Source of the DNA: Saprospiraceae bacterium
GTDB lineage: Bacteria; Bacteroidota; Bacteroidia; Chitinophagales; Saprospiraceae
Length of the DNA: 36,289 nucleotides
Reading direction: 5' to 3'
NCBI GenBank assembly: GCA_020627965.1
Contig: JAHDFX010000010.1
Span: forward strand, 11,360-47,648
Each line of letters starts with the position of its first letter. Position 1 is the stretch's first letter. A program made the translations under genes and the position numbers. The notes under the pieces were generated by a model. The model had not been told where the DNA came from. It did no database searches and saw only the letters and a list, made by a program, of their open reading frames with translations. Below are positions 16,988 through 26,319 of this stretch, piece after piece.

Positions 16988-17766
16988 AAAAGAAATACAC
17001 CGCAAAAGGCACTTACAACGCAGGCGAAGGAGAGCCTAAGAAATTTGAAATAGAATATGAAAACCTCGTTGAAAACGAAGAAAACAATGAAAAAATAGGT
17101 GAATTACTCGATGGCGATCCGCTAGATATAATAAGAGAAGGAAGACAGTTTGGTATAAAAGGAATCAAGCGCTTTATCCTGATTCTGTTCTTGTTTGGGT
17201 TTTCCAATATGATATTATTCTTCTATGCCGTCAGCAGGTTTTTGGGGCATCTTGACGAATTGAATAAAGTCGTGTATGTATTGCTGGTCGCAGCGCTCGG
17301 CTTAGGCACGACGGCATACGCATTATACAGAGCCTATGGTTTTGTATTGATCGACAGTATCAGAGTGATCTATGAAAATGTAAGATCATATTTCAAAAGA
17401 ATAGCTGAAATTATTATTGACTATGCAGAGCGTACACTCAAAGGAAAAGTCGAAGTAACAGATAAAGAACTGGCAAAAGCATTGGATTTTAGCAAAATGA
17501 TCGATAATAGCCTTGATAAAGTCCCCTGGGTTATACGTAGAGGTATTCTTTTTATTTTAAGAAAACTACCTATTGTTGGTATACTCTTCGATATGAAAGA
17601 AGATATTCTGGCAGGCAACAAAGCCGATGCCAGTACCAAGCTCTATGACAAAATAGACGCCCTTATATCTGAACTATTCGCCCAAAATAATACCAAATGG
17701 GTATGGTGGCTATGGCCATTGAATATTATTGTTTTATTGGGCATAATATGGAGGAATCTTGGATAA
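16984..17766 (+). CDS. Membrane protein of unknown function
   Basis: A 260-residue protein that starts inside the previous gene (ATGA overlap). An acidic soluble N-terminus (about 1-58; ENLVENEENNEKIGELLDGD) leads into two helices (about 61-84 and 94-113). A long amphipathic helical region (115-230) contains RGILFILRKLPIVGILFDMK, and a final helix (about 239-256) is flanked by tryptophans (KWVWWLWPLN). I recognise no family. Coupling to the preceding polytopic protein suggests a shared membrane complex. Confidence 0.72.
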   Translation: MKKKYTAKGTYNAGEGEPKKFEIEYENLVENEENNEKIGELLDGDPLDIIREGRQFGIKGIKRFILILFLFGFSNMILFFYAVSRFLGHLDELNKVVYVLLVAALGLGTTAYALYRAYGFVLIDSIRVIYENVRSYFKRIAEIIIDYAERTLKGKVEVTDKELAKALDFSKMIDNSLDKVPWVIRRGILFILRKLPIVGILFDMKEDILAGNKADASTKLYDKIDALISELFAQNNTKWVWWLWPLNIIVLLGIIWRNLG

Positions 17767-17795
17767 AATCACTAAATAACTTTTAAATTAACTTT

Positions 17796-18491
17796 ATGGA
17801 AACTTTTAAAAAAATCTCTTTCATTTTACTTTCAATAATTTGTCTAAGTGCCTGTACATCCGACAGTTTATCAAAACACACGAATTGTGGGGAAGTTGAC
17901 CTTGACTTGAGGACAGAAGATTATCCTGAACTGAATTTTAGCCTTAAAGTACCTAATGAATGGGCGACAGGACGTTCTAGTAACAAAGGTATTGGAGAAA
18001 TGAGTTTCTCTGGTTATAATGACTTCTTGCTGGATGAGCACATTAAACCATTCCTAGGACATTTTGTAACAAACAGCACATTTTTAGACACTAAAAATGC
18101 TCAGGATAGTACCTTTATGGAGAAGAGTCGGGAAAAATTATCTCAAATAACAGGCTTTGAGAAGCTTCATGTCATACAAGAGAATCTACCGGACAAGTTC
18201 AACTTAAGCAATGAATTTAATAAGGAACGAGACAGGCTAACATCTTATGAATATTCGACTACTCTGGGAAGTGGAGATAATCAAATTGACGGTTTGAGCG
18301 GGAAATGGCTGTTATCCGATAGTGTAGAATTCTCAGGGACAGATAGCATGTCTGTTAGAGAATTATTCGTGTTAATGCCATCTGACAAACACTATTACGA
18401 GATCACAGCCAGCGTATATGGCAATGAAAAAGTAGAGGAACGTATGTGCCAAATGATGGAGTCAGTATATTCCTTTAAAGAAAGAGATTGA
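17796..18491 (+). CDS. Lipoprotein of unknown function
   Basis: A 231-residue protein whose N-terminus METFKKISFILLSIICLSAC is a lipoprotein signal with lipobox LSAC, lipidated Cys20. The mature part is soluble and polar, with strand-rich segments such as YPELNFSLKVPNEWATG and REFYxI-like ends (SVRELFVLMPSDKHYYEITA). This resembles small lipoproteins that bind or monitor envelope components, but no family is recognised. It lies 29 bp after the membrane-protein run and may share its transcript. Termination occurs before the converging argS. Confidence 0.8.
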   Translation: METFKKISFILLSIICLSACTSDSLSKHTNCGEVDLDLRTEDYPELNFSLKVPNEWATGRSSNKGIGEMSFSGYNDFLLDEHIKPFLGHFVTNSTFLDTKNAQDSTFMEKSREKLSQITGFEKLHVIQENLPDKFNLSNEFNKERDRLTSYEYSTTLGSGDNQIDGLSGKWLLSDSVEFSGTDSMSVRELFVLMPSDKHYYEITASVYGNEKVEERMCQMMESVYSFKERD

Positions 18492-18530
18492 GCATTGATA
18501 CGAAATTCTGGAATGTTGAGTAATAAAAAA

Positions 18531-18561
18531 ATCCCGAATTTTCATCATGAAAATTCGGGAT
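18531..18561 (-). terminator. Strong hairpin terminator for argS
   Basis: A perfect 15-bp stem, ATCCCGAATTTTCAT (18531-18545) with ATGAAAATTCGGGAT (18547-18561), lies between two converging genes. On the minus strand it is followed by ATTTTTTTATT, a clear U-tract, so it is an intrinsic terminator for argS. On the plus strand the tail is less U-rich, so service to the lipoprotein gene is possible but weaker. Confidence 0.88.
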
Positions 18562-18595
18562 GACTTATGTTATTTTCACCTCATTCCTAAGCCAC

Positions 18596-20359
18596 CTACA
18601 TTCGCTCTGGCACCTGAATGCCCAAAAGATCAAGCGCAGACTCCAATGTCCGTCCGACCACTTTCGTTAGTACCAACCGGAAAGCTTTAGTCTCTCCATC
18701 AGGCGATTTCAGAATATTGATATCGTGATAGAACTTATTAAAAGACTTTGAGAGTTCGTAGGCGTAATTAGCAATAAGCGAAGGATCATAGTTTTTTACC
18801 CCTTCTTCAACCACATGTGAATACCGTTGCAACATCACCAGCAGATTTTTTTCCTGTTCTTCCGGCGTCGTATATTGCAACATATCTGCATCCCATTCCC
18901 CGGCTTTTTTTAAGACAGAATTCACCCGTACACAAGAATATTGAATGAATGGACCAGATTGCCCCTGAATATCTACCGATTCCTTCGGATCAAAGATCAT
19001 CGTCTTCCGAGGGCTGACCCGTATCATGTGATACTTCAAAGCCGCCATACCGATCCGCCGCCATATTTCCTGCTGTTTTTCCTCTGATAAGTCAGATACA
19101 TCGCCCCGTTCGAGCGATTCTTCTTTGGCAATTTGTACGACTTGTGTCATCAGGTCATCCGCATCTACTACTGTGCCTTCCCGTGATTTCATTTTGCCTT
19201 CCGGCAATTCTACCATACCATAAGACAGATGATAAAGCCCCTCAGCATAAGATTCGCCCAGCCGTTTCAGTATCTCAAACAGTACCTTGAAATGATAGTC
19301 CTGCTCATCACCTACCACATAGATAGACTTATCCATTTTATAATCACTATACCGTTCCTGAGCTGTTCCGATGTCCTGAGTCATATAGACAGAAGTGCCG
19401 TCACTCCGCAAAACCAGCTTTTGATCCAATTTAGCATCTTCCAGATCAATCCAGACTGAGCCATCGTCTTTTTTATAAAATATTTCCTTCTTCAAGCCCT
19501 GTTCAATCGCGTTTTTTCCCAACAAATAAGTATTGGACTCATAATAAAGCTTATCAAAACTAACCCCCAAGCGTTCATAAGTTTCATTAAATCCGCTGAA
19601 TACCCAGCCGTTCATCATATTCCACATATCCCGCACTTCAGGATCATTTTCCTCCCATTTTAAAAGCATTTGCCGGGCTTCCTGTAGTATGGCTGCCTCC
19701 TCATTTTCTTTGCCGGCAGCTTTCAAAGCCTCTTTTTGCTTTTTCTCCTCATTATTATAAAGTACATAATACTTACCAACCAGGTGATCGCCCTTCATAC
19801 CTGAAGATTCTGGAGTTTCTCCATTACCGAACTTCTTCCAGGCCAGCATACTTTTACAAATATGAATACCCCGGTCATTAATGATTTGTACCCGTTTTAC
19901 ATCAAAACCTGCTTTTTCAAGCATTTTACTCATAGACCATCCCAGAAGATTATTCCGAATATGCCCCAGGTGAAGTGGTTTATTGGTGTTGGGAGAAGAG
20001 TATTCAATAACTACTTTTTCTCCATTGGCTGCAAGACTTCCATAATCTTCCTGTGCAGCTATTTGTAAAAGAAATTTTGCCCAATAGGCACCGCTGATAC
20101 TTAGGTTAAGAAAGCCCTTAATGATATTAAAACCCTCTACAAGCTCCACATTATCTACCAGATAATTTCCCAGTTCTTCCGCTACTGCCGGAGGCGCTTT
20201 GCGAGCTATTTTGGTAAATGGAAAAACAACCACAGTGTAATCACCCTCAAATTCCTTGCGAGTAGCATTCAGCAATACATCATTTTCTTTGATACTATGC
20301 TTGTACAAATGCTCCACCGCATTGACCATTTCCGCCTTAATAAGTTGTGTAATTTCCAT
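18596..20359 (-). CDS. argS: Arginyl-tRNA synthetase
   Basis: A class Ia aminoacyl-tRNA synthetase charging tRNA-Arg in the cytoplasm. It is 587 residues from the ATG at 20359 (MEITQLIKAEMV), the normal length. The N-terminal ArgRS domain (1-110) precedes the Rossmann catalytic core with SSPNTNKPLHLGHIRNN, whose HLGH is the HIGH motif. The KMSKS loop appears as EGKMKSREGTVVDADDL. A C-terminal DALR anticodon-binding domain follows (FIQYSCVRVNSVLKK onward, ending TLESALDLLGIQVPERM). A longer reading to a TTG at 20434 would add 25 residues, but that TTG lies within a promoter-like -7 box, so it is rejected. It stands alone on the minus strand and ends at a strong terminator. Confidence 0.97.
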   Translation of the reverse strand: MEITQLIKAEMVNAVEHLYKHSIKENDVLLNATRKEFEGDYTVVVFPFTKIARKAPPAVAEELGNYLVDNVELVEGFNIIKGFLNLSISGAYWAKFLLQIAAQEDYGSLAANGEKVVIEYSSPNTNKPLHLGHIRNNLLGWSMSKMLEKAGFDVKRVQIINDRGIHICKSMLAWKKFGNGETPESSGMKGDHLVGKYYVLYNNEEKKQKEALKAAGKENEEAAILQEARQMLLKWEENDPEVRDMWNMMNGWVFSGFNETYERLGVSFDKLYYESNTYLLGKNAIEQGLKKEIFYKKDDGSVWIDLEDAKLDQKLVLRSDGTSVYMTQDIGTAQERYSDYKMDKSIYVVGDEQDYHFKVLFEILKRLGESYAEGLYHLSYGMVELPEGKMKSREGTVVDADDLMTQVVQIAKEESLERGDVSDLSEEKQQEIWRRIGMAALKYHMIRVSPRKTMIFDPKESVDIQGQSGPFIQYSCVRVNSVLKKAGEWDADMLQYTTPEEQEKNLLVMLQRYSHVVEEGVKNYDPSLIANYAYELSKSFNKFYHDINILKSPDGETKAFRLVLTKVVGRTLESALDLLGIQVPERM

Positions 20360-20812
20360 TTTTGTAAGATTTATGCCCTGAACAAAACATTTTTTTATTT
20401 TAATGTAATGTTGCTTTTTATCAATATGCTGCAAATTTATGCTTTTTTAACTTGTCATCGGCACGAGTTGTTTATTGAAATGCAAACAATTTTAAAGGTC
20501 GTATTTTCAATACGTAAATCGTCTACTTTTCGTTCAAAATACATCCACTTTTAAATAAATTATTCAAAAAGACTCTGTAAATCAGGTTACGGATAGATGC
20601 TCGGCATGAAATTTCTATTCACACAGTTTAACCTACTTTTTGAGATATGCCAATTTTTAAACATACGAAACTTTCCGATAATCACCTCGTAAATAAATGG
20701 CTGCTACAAAGTCGGAGCAAGTTTAATATTTCTGAATAAAAGGCTGAAATACCAAGATTTGATCTGCTTGTCTCGGCTACTTACACTTTATACAGCAGAG
20801 AAAACAGAAAAC
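20360..20812. other. Long divergent intergenic region between argS and the LRR gene
   Basis: About 450 bp of AT-rich, non-coding DNA. It holds the argS -7 candidate near 20435. Toward the plus-strand gene I find no full promoter: near misses are TACTTTTC (20524) and TACTTTTTG (20634). A short inverted repeat, CGTATT-TTC-AATACG (20500-20514), shares its CGTATTxxAATACG character with the hairpin that follows the LRR gene. No small ORF or RNA gene is supported. Confidence 0.5.
20432..20439 (-). promoter_or_regulatory. Candidate -7 box for argS
   Basis: On the minus strand TAAATTTG fits TAnnTTTG, about 75 nt before the argS ATG at 20359. No -33 TTTG is present at 19-21 nt, so the support is partial. 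It overlaps the alternative TTG start of the argS reading frame, which argues against that start. Confidence 0.35.
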
Positions 20813-23800
20813 ATGAGTTTAAAGATTTACACAAAAATACTTTGGCTGACAATTTTGTTGGCAATAGTCCCTTGGCCGGAGGTATCGGCAAACAGTCCTT
20901 GCAGGATGGCAGATTCACTAAGCCTGATAGCATTAAATAATAATCTGGATTTTAATTGGAATGTCAGCGAGCCTATACATACCTGGGCAGGAATAATGCT
21001 AAACGCAGATGGCTGCGTAGAGTCTTTAGATATTGCACCCAGAGGTGGCACCCTACCCGAAGAGATTGGAAACTTATCTGCTTTGGTTTATCTTGATTTG
21101 AGTGAATCAGATCTGGCAGGGCGTTTACCCAGCGGATTGAGCGATTTAACTAATCTAAGCTATCTGAACCTTAGTCAGAATAATCTGGAAGGTACGATTC
21201 CTGGCAGTATTGCAAGTCTGGTTAATCTGGAATATCTGGATTTATCGGATAATAATTTTGAAGGACTGATTCCTGATGAAATCTGGGATTTAAGTAATCT
21301 AACTCATTTAGCACTGGGCGGAAACCGGTCGCTTAGTGGGACAATACCGCCTATGATCGGGCAAATGATTAATCTCAAACATCTGGCAATATCTGGAACC
21401 CAATTGAATGGAACATTACCACCAGAAATTGGTAATCTGGTCAATCTGGAATTTCTGTTCATGGAAAATAACAGGCTGCTCGGCGAATTACCTGAAGAAA
21501 TTGGTAATATGACTCGCCTGACTCGCCTACATTTGAACCGAAATGGTTTCACGGGCAATATCCCTGCATCTATTACTGCTTTATCTGAGTTAGAGGCTAT
21601 TTATGTCAATTCTAATGAAATGAGTGGCGCATTGCCTGATCTGTCGGGAATGACTTTGTTAAATACATTGGCAATAGGGGATAATCGTTTTACCTTTTCA
21701 GGTATAGAAGAGAATCTTTCCATTCCCAATTTTACTTACGCACCACAGGCTAATGCCGAAATGACACTGTCTGATGGTACGCTGACTATGTTTGCTGGTG
21801 AAGCCGGACAATTTGGACAAAACGCTTATAGTTGGTATCGTGATGGACAGCTTATTGCCGTGACCACAGAAGCTAATACATGGCAAGTCAGTGAAAGTGG
21901 AACGTATTATTGTAAAGTGGTAAATTCACCGATCACCAAACCAGATATGATGGGTAAGGATCTGGTATTAATTTCGGTACCAGTCTATTTCGATCAATTT
22001 CTGGGGGCTGTATTTCCGGGTGATATTAATCACGATGGTATTGCAAATATTACCGATGTACTTCCCTGGGGAATTGTATATGGCAGTACAGGTGAGGTGC
22101 GTCAGAATGCTACATCATTGTGGGAACCACAGGCATCTACCAATTGGAGTCTGAATGTAGACAATATAAATGCTAAATATATTGACTGCAATGGAGATGG
22201 AGAAATCAACTTGGCCGATATTGATATTATAATGGATAATTATGGAGAAAGTTATCCATATCAAACTAGAAACTATAATAATACCGATGCTAAATTATAT
22301 GCTCATTATAATAGTTTAGAAGTATATAACGACAGTTTTGCTGTTCAGTTGGATATTTATCTGGAAGGTAATGATAACGAAATGGCTACCGTTCATGGTG
22401 TATCATTCAACATACAGCACAGAAGTATAATTGGTGATGGAATAGATCATTTGTACGCATTGCCGGCTGCATCACCTTCATGGCTGGGAAGTATTGAAAA
22501 CGACCTGATGACTTTTCATCATGATGAAATCTCAGAAAACAGAACAGGCATTGCCATTACCAGAACAGATGGACAAGAAGTAACGGGAACAGGCCAGATC
22601 GCTTCAGTTAAAATTATGCTGACAAAAGGAACAGAGCTGCCCGAAAGATTATCTATTGATCTAACGGATATTTATGCTATTGATGCCGGAGGAAAATATT
22701 CAAAAATAGCTGCTCAACAATTGGAAATTATTGGTCTACAAAATATTGGACAGACCGGGCTGGCATATACAATTAATTCTAATCATGTTTCTTGTTCGAC
22801 GCTTGGCAATGCAGAAATTACCATTATCAATGAAAGCACGCCTCCCTATACTTACGGATGGTCTACAGGAGGAAACACCGCAAATATTACAGACTTGATA
22901 CCAGGTGTCTATGGGGTAGATGTTTTTGATGCAACAGGGGCAGCTTTGTCGGGTATCTTCATCGTTGATGGAAGTGCGCCAATCAGTATTATTCCTACTA
23001 TTATACATACAAGCAATAATGCCTATAATGGAGAAATAGACCTGATTATCACTGGAGGAGATGGTGATTACACAATCGACTGGAGTACGGGAGAGTCAGA
23101 TCCTGCCATTGAAAATCTGTCTGTTGGAGAATACAGTGTAGAGATAACAGATGGCGCAGGCTGCACAGGAAATTTCGATTTCTTTGTAGGCGATGCACCA
23201 GTTCCATTCACACTGCGTATGTTGATGCAGGGGGCTTATGACACGACAATGCTACTGATGAATGATGCACTACGTGCCAATAATTTAATACCTGATGTCG
23301 ATCCGTATTTATTCAGTACAGAAGCACCACCAAGCGCTTTTGATGACAATAATAATGATGCTGTGGTAGACTGGCTGCACATTCAGCTTCGTGACGATCA
23401 GGATGCTTCCAGATTACAGGCAGAAAGAACCGTTTTTATACAGCGAGATGGAGATATTGTTGATATTGATGGCGCTTCTATACCTGAATTTGAAGGTATT
23501 GTGCATGGGCTTTATAATATCGTTATTCAGCATAGAAATCACTTACCTGTGATGTCGCCAGTACCATTTTTACTGGGAGAAGGTGGCTTGGTATACGATT
23601 TTACACAGCAAGATGCTTATACGGGTAACGGTACAGGCTTTGGACAAAAAGAAATCTTTCCAGGTGTGTGGTGTATGTATAGTGGCGATGGAGATCAGAC
23701 TTTTGAAATAGGAGGAAATGACAAGACCATTTGGGTTGATATCAATGGTGAAAATCCTGTTTATAAAATTGCTGATTATAATATGGACGGAGATGTCAAT

Positions 23801-23866
23801 GGAAATGACAAATCCATTTGGTTCAATAACAACGGGATTTCATCTCGTGTCCCTAAAGTAGAATAA
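20813..23866 (+). CDS. Giant secreted LRR/dockerin/cohesin-like/SprB-repeat surface protein
   Basis: A 1017-residue exported protein. The signal peptide (MSLKIYTKILWLTILLAIV..., cleaved near SANSP) is followed by about nine plant-type leucine-rich repeats (66-300; units like LVNLEYLDLSDNNFEGLIP). Next come an Ig-like module (305-390; SGTYYCKVV) and a dockerin-like pair of EF-hand loops (403-478; GDINHDGIANITDV and CNGDGEINLADIDIIMDNYG). A cohesin-like beta-sandwich (about 490-642) is followed by two SprB-type repeats (650-790; PYTYGWSTGG, GDYTIDWSTGESD). A conserved Saprospiria-type module (800-925; IQRDGDIVDIDG, VIQHRNHLPVM) leads to a second EF-like tail (950-1017; ADYNMDGDVNGNDKSIW, ending SRVPKVE). 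It is probably adhesive or a cell-surface scaffold. A TTG start 54 bp upstream is less likely. No enzyme domain is seen. Confidence 0.9.
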   Translation: MSLKIYTKILWLTILLAIVPWPEVSANSPCRMADSLSLIALNNNLDFNWNVSEPIHTWAGIMLNADGCVESLDIAPRGGTLPEEIGNLSALVYLDLSESDLAGRLPSGLSDLTNLSYLNLSQNNLEGTIPGSIASLVNLEYLDLSDNNFEGLIPDEIWDLSNLTHLALGGNRSLSGTIPPMIGQMINLKHLAISGTQLNGTLPPEIGNLVNLEFLFMENNRLLGELPEEIGNMTRLTRLHLNRNGFTGNIPASITALSELEAIYVNSNEMSGALPDLSGMTLLNTLAIGDNRFTFSGIEENLSIPNFTYAPQANAEMTLSDGTLTMFAGEAGQFGQNAYSWYRDGQLIAVTTEANTWQVSESGTYYCKVVNSPITKPDMMGKDLVLISVPVYFDQFLGAVFPGDINHDGIANITDVLPWGIVYGSTGEVRQNATSLWEPQASTNWSLNVDNINAKYIDCNGDGEINLADIDIIMDNYGESYPYQTRNYNNTDAKLYAHYNSLEVYNDSFAVQLDIYLEGNDNEMATVHGVSFNIQHRSIIGDGIDHLYALPAASPSWLGSIENDLMTFHHDEISENRTGIAITRTDGQEVTGTGQIASVKIMLTKGTELPERLSIDLTDIYAIDAGGKYSKIAAQQLEIIGLQNIGQTGLAYTINSNHVSCSTLGNAEITIINESTPPYTYGWSTGGNTANITDLIPGVYGVDVFDATGAALSGIFIVDGSAPISIIPTIIHTSNNAYNGEIDLIITGGDGDYTIDWSTGESDPAIENLSVGEYSVEITDGAGCTGNFDFFVGDAPVPFTLRMLMQGAYDTTMLLMNDALRANNLIPDVDPYLFSTEAPPSAFDDNNNDAVVDWLHIQLRDDQDASRLQAERTVFIQRDGDIVDIDGASIPEFEGIVHGLYNIVIQHRNHLPVMSPVPFLLGEGGLVYDFTQQDAYTGNGTGFGQKEIFPGVWCMYSGDGDQTFEIGGNDKTIWVDINGENPVYKIADYNMDGDVNGNDKSIWFNNNGISSRVPKVE

Positions 23867-23924
23867 TCTTTGACAATACTTCGTATTGAAATTGAAACTC
23901 AATACGAAGTACTATACAAAGATT
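23865..23924. repeat. Long interrupted inverted repeat after the LRR gene
   Basis: TACTTCGTATTGA (23877-23889) pairs with TCAATACGAAGTA (23899-23911), a perfect 13-bp stem with a 9-nt loop. Outer arms AATCTTTG (23865-23872) and CAAAGATT (23917-23924) add 8 bp beyond a small internal loop. It begins within the stop codon of the LRR gene. It is too symmetric and too poor in trailing T to be a plain terminator by itself. Confidence 0.8.
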
Positions 23925-23946
23925 AAGGGATGTTTAATAAGTAGAC

Positions 23947-23978
23947 AGGGGTGAAGCCTTCGGGTTTCATCCCTTTTT
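23947..23978 (+). terminator. UUCG-tetraloop intrinsic terminator
   Basis: On the plus strand AGGGGTGAAGCC-TTCG-GGTTTCATCCCT forms a 12-bp stem (two G-U pairs) capped by a UUCG tetraloop and followed by TTTT, so it would end the LRR gene transcript. On the minus strand the same bases make A-C mismatches, so it is directional. It overlaps the last codons and stop (23967-23969) of the converging rhodanese gene. Confidence 0.85.
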
Positions 23979-24275
23979 AAATTTTGCCTGCCAGTCCATT
24001 ACGCCACCTAATAAATTACGAACATTAGTGTAACCGGCTTGCTTAAGAAAAGCTTTCGCCTGTCCGCTTCTTCCCCCCGAACGACAATGTACAACGATTT
24101 CCTCGTTTTTATGATCTTTCAGTTCGTCCAATCTAAGTGGCAATGTACTTAAGGGAATTAGCTTGGCGTTCAGATTGAATTCTGCATATTCATGTGGTTC
24201 ACGCACATCAATAAACACAAACTCCTCCTTATTGTCCAGCTTTTGTTTGAGCTCTTCTACGGTAATGTCTTGCAT
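23967..24275 (-). CDS. Single-domain rhodanese-like protein
   Basis: A 102-residue cytoplasmic rhodanese domain. It has FIDVREPHEYAEFNL (21-35), PLSTLPLRLDEL, and the active-site loop HCRSGGRSG with Cys64. It ends in GYTNVRNLLGGVMDWQ. Such proteins carry sulfur as a persulfide on the Cys, passing it to acceptors. The start codon lies 3 bp after the stop of the T9SS cargo gene, so it is the last gene of the PASTA operon. Its stop codon lies inside the converging terminator hairpin. The acceptor is unknown. Confidence 0.93.
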   Translation of the reverse strand: MQDITVEELKQKLDNKEEFVFIDVREPHEYAEFNLNAKLIPLSTLPLRLDELKDHKNEEIVVHCRSGGRSGQAKAFLKQAGYTNVRNLLGGVMDWQAKFKKG

Positions 24276-24278
24276 GGT

Positions 24279-26168
24279 TTAATGTTTGACAAATTTATGC
24301 TGATAAATTTGCTGTGTTGTTTTATGGCGCAATTTTACAAAATAAATTCCATTCGCCAATTGGTATACCGGGATATTTTGTGTCAGATTTTGAGACATGA
24401 CCAACTGACTGGCACTATTGAAGATTTCTATTTCGTAATCCTGATGTAGACCTTCCTTTACATTAAAAAACAACTGACCACGCACCGGATTAGGAAAAAT
24501 ATCAATAACATCTGTTGCTAATTGAATATTTTGATTATTCACAAAAACAGTTCCCTCAGAAGTGACAGCACGAATCATCAAAGCTCCCTCTAGCCCGGCA
24601 TCAGCAAAAGACGACCAGCCAGAACCGATATTATAGAAATTTCTGGAAGTGGCCAATGCATTATTTTTATCAAAACCAACCGGGATAGGTGGCGTAGTAT
24701 TGCTTGCCTGCTGCCAGCCTATGTAGTAATTGTTATTGGCATTCATGTATAATGGAGGATCTACTTCATATTCATAAAAGCCATTTAATCCCGGAGCATA
24801 TTCCGGTTGCAAAAAGTTACGCTCATAAACCACAAACTGATCGCCAAGATTAGCTTCCCAAACTTTGAGGTGAAATGACTGGTCTGTAACATCACCAGCA
24901 ACATGAGGAATGTGTATCTGAATAGCTTTTAAGGTATCATCTACATTCAAACGGAACTGAACAGCAGCCTGAGAACCAAAAGCATTTAAACCTATATTAC
25001 TCTCAGCAATACCATCATCATAAGCAAAATAGTTTCCAAAAATTGTACTGGTTGTCACAGTATCATTAGCCAATATGAAGTTGGGCTGGTTACTGAGTTC
25101 GTCTTGTCCATTAACTGTATAATAGTAAGTCGTGGTAATTTCTGTCTGTGTAGGATTTTCTGCAATAAGCGGAGAAAAATTGAGGTCTGTATTCAAATTA
25201 AGTGAACCAGTAATGGTAGCCGTCGAACCGGGAGCTAAGTTGGCACTACCACCTGTCCAATTGAGTACATTTTCATCATAAACCTCGTCGTCAGCCCTAT
25301 AATAGGTTTGGTCAAGATTGACATTGCTGCTGCTTAAGTTGTTGATTTTTAAGTCGATGCCAGCCCAGCTTTCCAATGGGATAAAATTGTTATTGCCATC
25401 AAAATAATAATGTGGCCAGGGCATGGCTGTATAGTCTCTCAGAATAGAATGTGGACGCTCAGTGAAACAAACATCGCCATAAGATTCATCATTTTGAAAA
25501 CGGTCTTTATCTACCAAAACATAATCCAGATGCCAAAGATCTACGAAACCTGTATTGGCATTGAAATTAATGAAGCGAAACTGGAAACTATCGCTGAGAT
25601 ACAAAGAGCCGACAAATATATCATTATAGCTAAAAGTGCTGGCAGTATCGCCAGAAATTTCCCATACTTCCTGCCATTCATCAAATATATCCCTAAATTC
25701 CAGTCTTAATTTATCAATAGCTTCAGGTGCATCTCCACGCCCTTGTGGTTCTGCGAAAAAGCTCATATACACATTGTCGGAAGCGGTAAAACCAGATAAA
25801 TCTATAGGCATGCAAGTGAGGGTATCTGCCCAGCCTTCTCCATCAGTATAAGGCGTACCATCAGGCCCCAGACCATCAAGTGTTACAACACCAACAGAGG
25901 GAGGATTAAGCCCCAAAGTGTGATTAACATAAGCCTGATTATCCAGCCATAGGGTAGAATCAGGATAAGGACCATCGTAAGAAAAATCATCCATAAAAGG
26001 AAGAGTCAGGGTATTACTTGCCTGACGATTTACATTGACTTTTTCTGGATGTTTTTTAGCATACTTTTGCAGAACAGGATTCGTGTTTAAAGGAAGTTCT
26101 ACAGGTTGGGCGGAGATAAAATTGAAAGTGAGTACGACAAACGTACTGAGTATTAAAAAACGTTGCAT
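24279..26168 (-). CDS. Large secreted T9SS cargo protein
   Basis: A 629-residue exported protein with signal peptide (MQRFLILSTFVVLTFNFISAQ). A MAM/lectin-like jelly-roll region starts near residue 55 (LPFMDDFSYDGPYPDSTLW, DKLRLEFRDIFDEWQEVWEI, VDLWHLDYVLVDKDRF). A second beta-rich region lies near 330-530 (YFAYDDGIAESNIGLNAFG, IQIHIPHVAGD). The T9SS type A sorting domain begins near 548 (DIFPNPVRGQLFFNV, YEIEIFNSASQLVMSQ, YQLANGIYFVKLRH). No catalytic motif is evident. It sits between the PASTA gene (151 bp upstream) and the rhodanese (3 bp downstream). Confidence 0.9.
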   Translation of the reverse strand: MQRFLILSTFVVLTFNFISAQPVELPLNTNPVLQKYAKKHPEKVNVNRQASNTLTLPFMDDFSYDGPYPDSTLWLDNQAYVNHTLGLNPPSVGVVTLDGLGPDGTPYTDGEGWADTLTCMPIDLSGFTASDNVYMSFFAEPQGRGDAPEAIDKLRLEFRDIFDEWQEVWEISGDTASTFSYNDIFVGSLYLSDSFQFRFINFNANTGFVDLWHLDYVLVDKDRFQNDESYGDVCFTERPHSILRDYTAMPWPHYYFDGNNNFIPLESWAGIDLKINNLSSSNVNLDQTYYRADDEVYDENVLNWTGGSANLAPGSTATITGSLNLNTDLNFSPLIAENPTQTEITTTYYYTVNGQDELSNQPNFILANDTVTTSTIFGNYFAYDDGIAESNIGLNAFGSQAAVQFRLNVDDTLKAIQIHIPHVAGDVTDQSFHLKVWEANLGDQFVVYERNFLQPEYAPGLNGFYEYEVDPPLYMNANNNYYIGWQQASNTTPPIPVGFDKNNALATSRNFYNIGSGWSSFADAGLEGALMIRAVTSEGTVFVNNQNIQLATDVIDIFPNPVRGQLFFNVKEGLHQDYEIEIFNSASQLVMSQNLTQNIPVYQLANGIYFVKLRHKTTQQIYQHKFVKH

Positions 26169-26319
26169 ATGCAGTCGTTGACTTTTTGGTAAAGAATATA
26201 AGTTTAATGTATTGATTTATCACTAATCCTCATTTCTAAGAATACGAAGTGACAAATAGAATACGAAAAGGTTTAGTGATTTGTTGTGTTGAATGGAGTC
26301 TCTTAACAATTGTCGGTAA

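Noticed and set aside
17013-17207. Minus-strand ORF in the membrane-protein run
   Set aside because: Serine/proline-rich antisense of an acidic, lysine-rich coding sequence; no independent signals.
20360-20434. 25-residue N-terminal extension of argS
   Set aside because: It begins at a TTG inside a -7-like box, is poor in conserved residues, and the ATG at 20359 gives the normal ArgRS N-terminus.
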